Source of the DNA: Chthonomonas sp. UBA2387
GTDB taxonomy: Bacteria; Armatimonadota; Fimbriimonadia; Fimbriimonadales; Fimbriimonadaceae
Direction: 5' to 3'
Length of the DNA stretch: 6,745 nt
Assembly: GCA_002343445.1 (NCBI GenBank)
Contig: DDSP01000063.1
Location: 3,398 to 10,142, forward strand
The notes under the pieces are model-generated. The model worked only from the letters and a program-made list of their open reading frames with translations. It did not search any database and was not told the origin of the DNA. Shown here piece after piece: positions 5,300-6,745 of the stretch; the stretch's first letter is position 1, and each line of letters starts with the position of its first letter. The position numbers were made by a program, and so were the translations under genes.

Positions 5300-5518
5300 C
5301 TAAGGCGAGGAGTCGTCCGGTTTGCCCGATTTCGTCGCGGCGATCATGGCGCGCAAGATGTCGTTGACCTGCTTGCTGTCCGAGAAGACGGTCGCCACGT
5401 CGGGGTCGAGGAATACGATGCGTTTTTCGGCGACGCGGTCGAAGTACTTGCCTCGGACCCCGTTCCGGAGTGTGTCGCCATACTCCTTCTTCATCTCGGT
5501 GGGTTCATCCGTTCTCAT
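5300..5518 (-). CDS. Small conserved antitoxin-like protein with LDPDVA motif (72 residues)
   Basis: The core reads 'NGVRGKYFDRVAEKRIVFLD' followed by PDVATVF, then 'SDSKQVNDILRAMI'. From memory this resembles a widespread family of short bacterial proteins with RGKY...LDPDVAxVFxDSxxVNxxLR that often sit beside toxin-antitoxin genes. I know no proven function, so antitoxin-like is an inference. The ATG at 5518 is preferred over the in-frame ATG at 5569. It has AGGA at 5527-5524 with a 5-nt spacer, and the extra 17 residues of the longer form (MSAMSVAARPCSKS...) look non-coding and overlap remnants of the repeat gene. The predicted HicB-like start lies 46 nt downstream of the stop, or 7 nt if its TTG at 5292 is used. 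This close spacing suggests that the two are expressed together. A short hairpin (GCTC-TTT-GAGC, 5528-5538) sits immediately before the Shine-Dalgarno. Confidence 0.65.
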   Translation of the reverse strand: MRTDEPTEMKKEYGDTLRNGVRGKYFDRVAEKRIVFLDPDVATVFSDSKQVNDILRAMIAATKSGKPDDSSP

Positions 5519-5523
5519 AGATG

Positions 5524-5527
5524 TCCT
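5524..5527 (-). promoter_or_regulatory. Ribosome binding site fixing the start of the 72-residue gene
   Basis: AGGA (minus strand 5527-5524) lies 5 nt before the ATG at 5518. The longer in-frame start at 5569 has no such site, so the shorter protein is preferred. Confidence 0.55.
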
Positions 5528-5574
5528 GCTCTTTGAGCATGGCCGTGCGGCCACGGACATCGCCGACATGGTCT

Positions 5575-5671
5575 GGCCAGCAGGTCTAGGGCGGTTGTGG
5601 GCATGTTCGAGGTGTCAGCCACGGCGTGACGGACGTTCTAGTAGTCGTCCTCCTAGGCTCCGCTCTCCGGG
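5575..5671 (-). pseudogene. Decayed 3' extension of the repeat gene
   Basis: In the frame restored after the extra base at 5718/5719, translation reaches TAG at 5653 (after DPESGA), passes EDDY and meets a second TAG. It then resumes as 'VRHAVADTSNMPTTALDLLA' (5634-5575), a clear but degenerate copy of the 26-residue unit. The gene therefore once extended at least one more repeat and has eroded from its 3' end. In this frame the remnant runs to a TGA (5517-5515) that overlaps the ATG of the 72-residue gene as ATGA. Beyond 5575 a possible further fragment (DVRGRTA in another frame) is too short to claim. Confidence 0.65.
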
Positions 5672-6745
5672 TCATTCGCCAGCATTTCGAGCGCGGCAAC
5701 AGGAGTGTTGGAGTTCCAATGCAACCGCTCTGCAGACATAGCTCTCCGGGTCGTTCGCCAGCGATTCAAGCGTGGCAACAGGCGTGTTGGAGTTCCCTGC
5801 AACGGTTGCGCGGACATCGCTCACGGTATCCTTCGCGAGCGATTCAAGCGTGGCAACAGGCGTGTTTGAGTTCCCTGCAACGGCTTCGCGGACATCGCTC
5901 TCCTGGTCCTTCGCGAGCGATTCAAGCGTGGCAATAGGCGTGCTTGAGTTCCATGCAACGGCACTGCGGACACCTCTCTCCTGATCCCTCGCGAGCGCTT
6001 CGAGTGCGGACGCAGGGGTGTTCCGATGCTCGGCAACGGCGCTCCGGACCTCGCTCTCCGGGTCCCTCGCGAGCGCTTCGAGTGCGGCCGGAGGCGTGTT
6101 CCCGTTCCCGGCCACGGCCTGTCGGACACTGCTCTCCCGATCCGTCGCGAGCGATTGAAGCGTGGCAACAGGCGTGTTGGTGTTCAATGCAACGGATCTG
6201 CGGACGACGCTCTCCGGGTCCTTCGCCAGCGTCTCGAGCGTGGCAACAAGCGTGTTGGAGTTCTCTGCAACGGTTGCGCGGACATCGCTCACCGTATCCT
6301 TCGCGAGCGATTCAAGCGTGGCATTAGGCGTGCTTGAGTTCCATGCAACGGCTCTGCGGACATCGCTCGCCGTGTCCTTCGCGAGCGATTCAAGCGTGGC
6401 AACAGGCGTGTTTGAGTTCCTGGCAACGGCCGGTCGGACATCGCTCTCCTGATCCCTCGCGAGCGCTTCGAGTGCGGACGCAGGGGTGTTCCAGTTCCCG
6501 GCAACGGCGCTCCGGACCTCGCTCTCCGGGTCCGTCGCCAGCGCTTCGAGTGCGTCCGAAGGCGTGTTCCCGTTCCCGGCCACGGCGCTCCGGACCTCGC
6601 TCTCCGGGTCCGTCGCCAGCGCTTCGAGTGCGTCCGAAGGCGTGTTCCCGTTCCCGGCCACGGCCTGTCGGACACTGCTCTCCTGATCCCTCGCGAGCGC
6701 TTCGAGTGCGGACGCGGGGGCGTTCCGATGCTCGGCAACGGCGCT
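5672..6745 (-). CDS. LRV-type (leucine-rich repeat variant, HEAT-like) repeat protein, C-terminal part; start beyond right edge
   Basis: The frame is open from the right edge to TGA at 5672-5674, giving 357 residues made entirely of 26-residue units. Each unit follows VRxAVAxNxNTPxxxLExLAxDxES, matching the leucine-rich repeat variant family of alpha-solenoid scaffolds that bind proteins. There is one partial unit (6745-6674), then twelve full units in 78-bp steps from 6673 to 5738, then a broken last unit (5737-5672). Two sub-families alternate in blocks: 'ALEALA(R/T)D' (units 1-4, 9, 10) and 'TLESLAKD'-like (units 5-8, 11-13). The last unit begins VCRAVAL and then loses the pattern because of one extra base at 5718/5719. 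Dropping that base restores 'NSNTPVAALEMLANDPES' and a stop at 5653. No signal peptide or catalytic domain is visible; any such part would lie upstream, outside the window. The function is unknown. Confidence 0.85.
   Translation of the reverse strand, partial: SAVAEHRNAPASALEALARDQESSVRQAVAGNGNTPSDALEALATDPESEVRSAVAGNGNTPSDALEALATDPESEVRSAVAGNWNTPASALEALARDQESDVRPAVARNSNTPVATLESLAKDTASDVRRAVAWNSSTPNATLESLAKDTVSDVRATVAENSNTLVATLETLAKDPESVVRRSVALNTNTPVATLQSLATDRESSVRQAVAGNGNTPPAALEALARDPESEVRSAVAEHRNTPASALEALARDQERGVRSAVAWNSSTPIATLESLAKDQESDVREAVAGNSNTPVATLESLAKDTVSDVRATVAGNSNTPVATLESLANDPESYVCRAVALELQHSCCRARNAGE
5672..6745 (-). repeat. 78-bp coding tandem repeat array (about 14 units)
   Basis: Units start (minus strand) at 6673, 6595, 6517, 6439, 6361, 6283, 6205, 6127, 6049, 5971, 5893, 5815 and 5737, with a partial unit to the right. 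The units at 6673-6596 and 6595-6518 encode identical peptides and differ in only a few bases at one end, which indicates a recent duplication. Others share longer blocks, for example 'EHRN(A/T)PASALEALARDQE' in units 1 and 10. The array explains the many open frames on both strands in this part of the window. Confidence 0.95.

Noticed and set aside
5293..5569. Longer starts for the small genes (ATG 5569 and TTG 5292)
   Set aside because: ATG 5569 adds 17 non-conserved residues without a Shine-Dalgarno, while ATG 5518 has AGGA. TTG 5292 adds 13 residues absent from typical HicB N termini, although it cannot be fully excluded.
5626..6686. Several plus-strand frames with repeated peptides (such as MATGVLEFPATVARTSL)
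   Set aside because: They mirror the 78-bp coding repeat on the opposite strand. Only the minus frame gives the known 26-residue solenoid pattern.
5672..6745. CRISPR array or structural DNA repeat
   Set aside because: The units are contiguous 78-bp coding repeats with no unique spacers.

Overview
The window comes from a GC-rich bacterial chromosome. It joins a CRISPR-Cas locus, a housekeeping fatty-acid operon, and an accessory cluster of small genes plus a repeat-protein gene. The phylum cannot be fixed from sequence alone. GC-rich codons, an accD-accA gene pair, a compact type II-C Cas9 and apparently leaderless promoters would suit Armatimonadota-like or similar deep-branching bacteria, but this is a weak inference.

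Left part (1-1706, minus strand): the first 568 codons of a Cas9 gene that runs off the left edge just inside the HNH domain. The RuvC-I aspartate (D10), arginine-rich bridge helix, REC region and RuvC-II glutamate (E507) are all visible, with spacing typical of compact type II-C enzymes. Divergent from it, at about 1748-1851 on the plus strand, is a strong tracrRNA candidate: a promoter, a roughly 33-nt putative anti-repeat, an 'AAGG' nexus hairpin, a UUCG hairpin and an 8-bp terminal hairpin. Its -10 element overlaps the likely cas9 -10 on the opposite strand. No CRISPR array, cas1 or cas2 lies in the window.

Middle (1861-4373): a fourth strong hairpin precedes accD-accA, the two carboxyltransferase subunits of acetyl-CoA carboxylase, which overlap by 8 nt. 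accA converges with a beta-carbonic anhydrase gene on the minus strand, and their stop codons overlap by 4 nt. The anhydrase carries a lipoprotein signal peptide, so it probably acts outside the cytoplasmic membrane. accD and the anhydrase gene both have a TANNNT -10 box exactly 8 nt before the ATG and no good Shine-Dalgarno, which suggests leaderless mRNAs. A 15-16-bp inverted repeat lies at 4420-4480.

Right part (4515-6745, all minus strand): reading in the direction of transcription, a leucine-rich-repeat-variant (LRV-like) protein made of 26-residue tandem repeats enters from the right edge. Next come a 72-residue antitoxin-like protein, a HicB-like protein without a HicA partner, and an unrecognised 165-residue protein. 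The repeat gene has a one-base insertion in its last intact repeat, and a decayed further repeat lies downstream of its stop.
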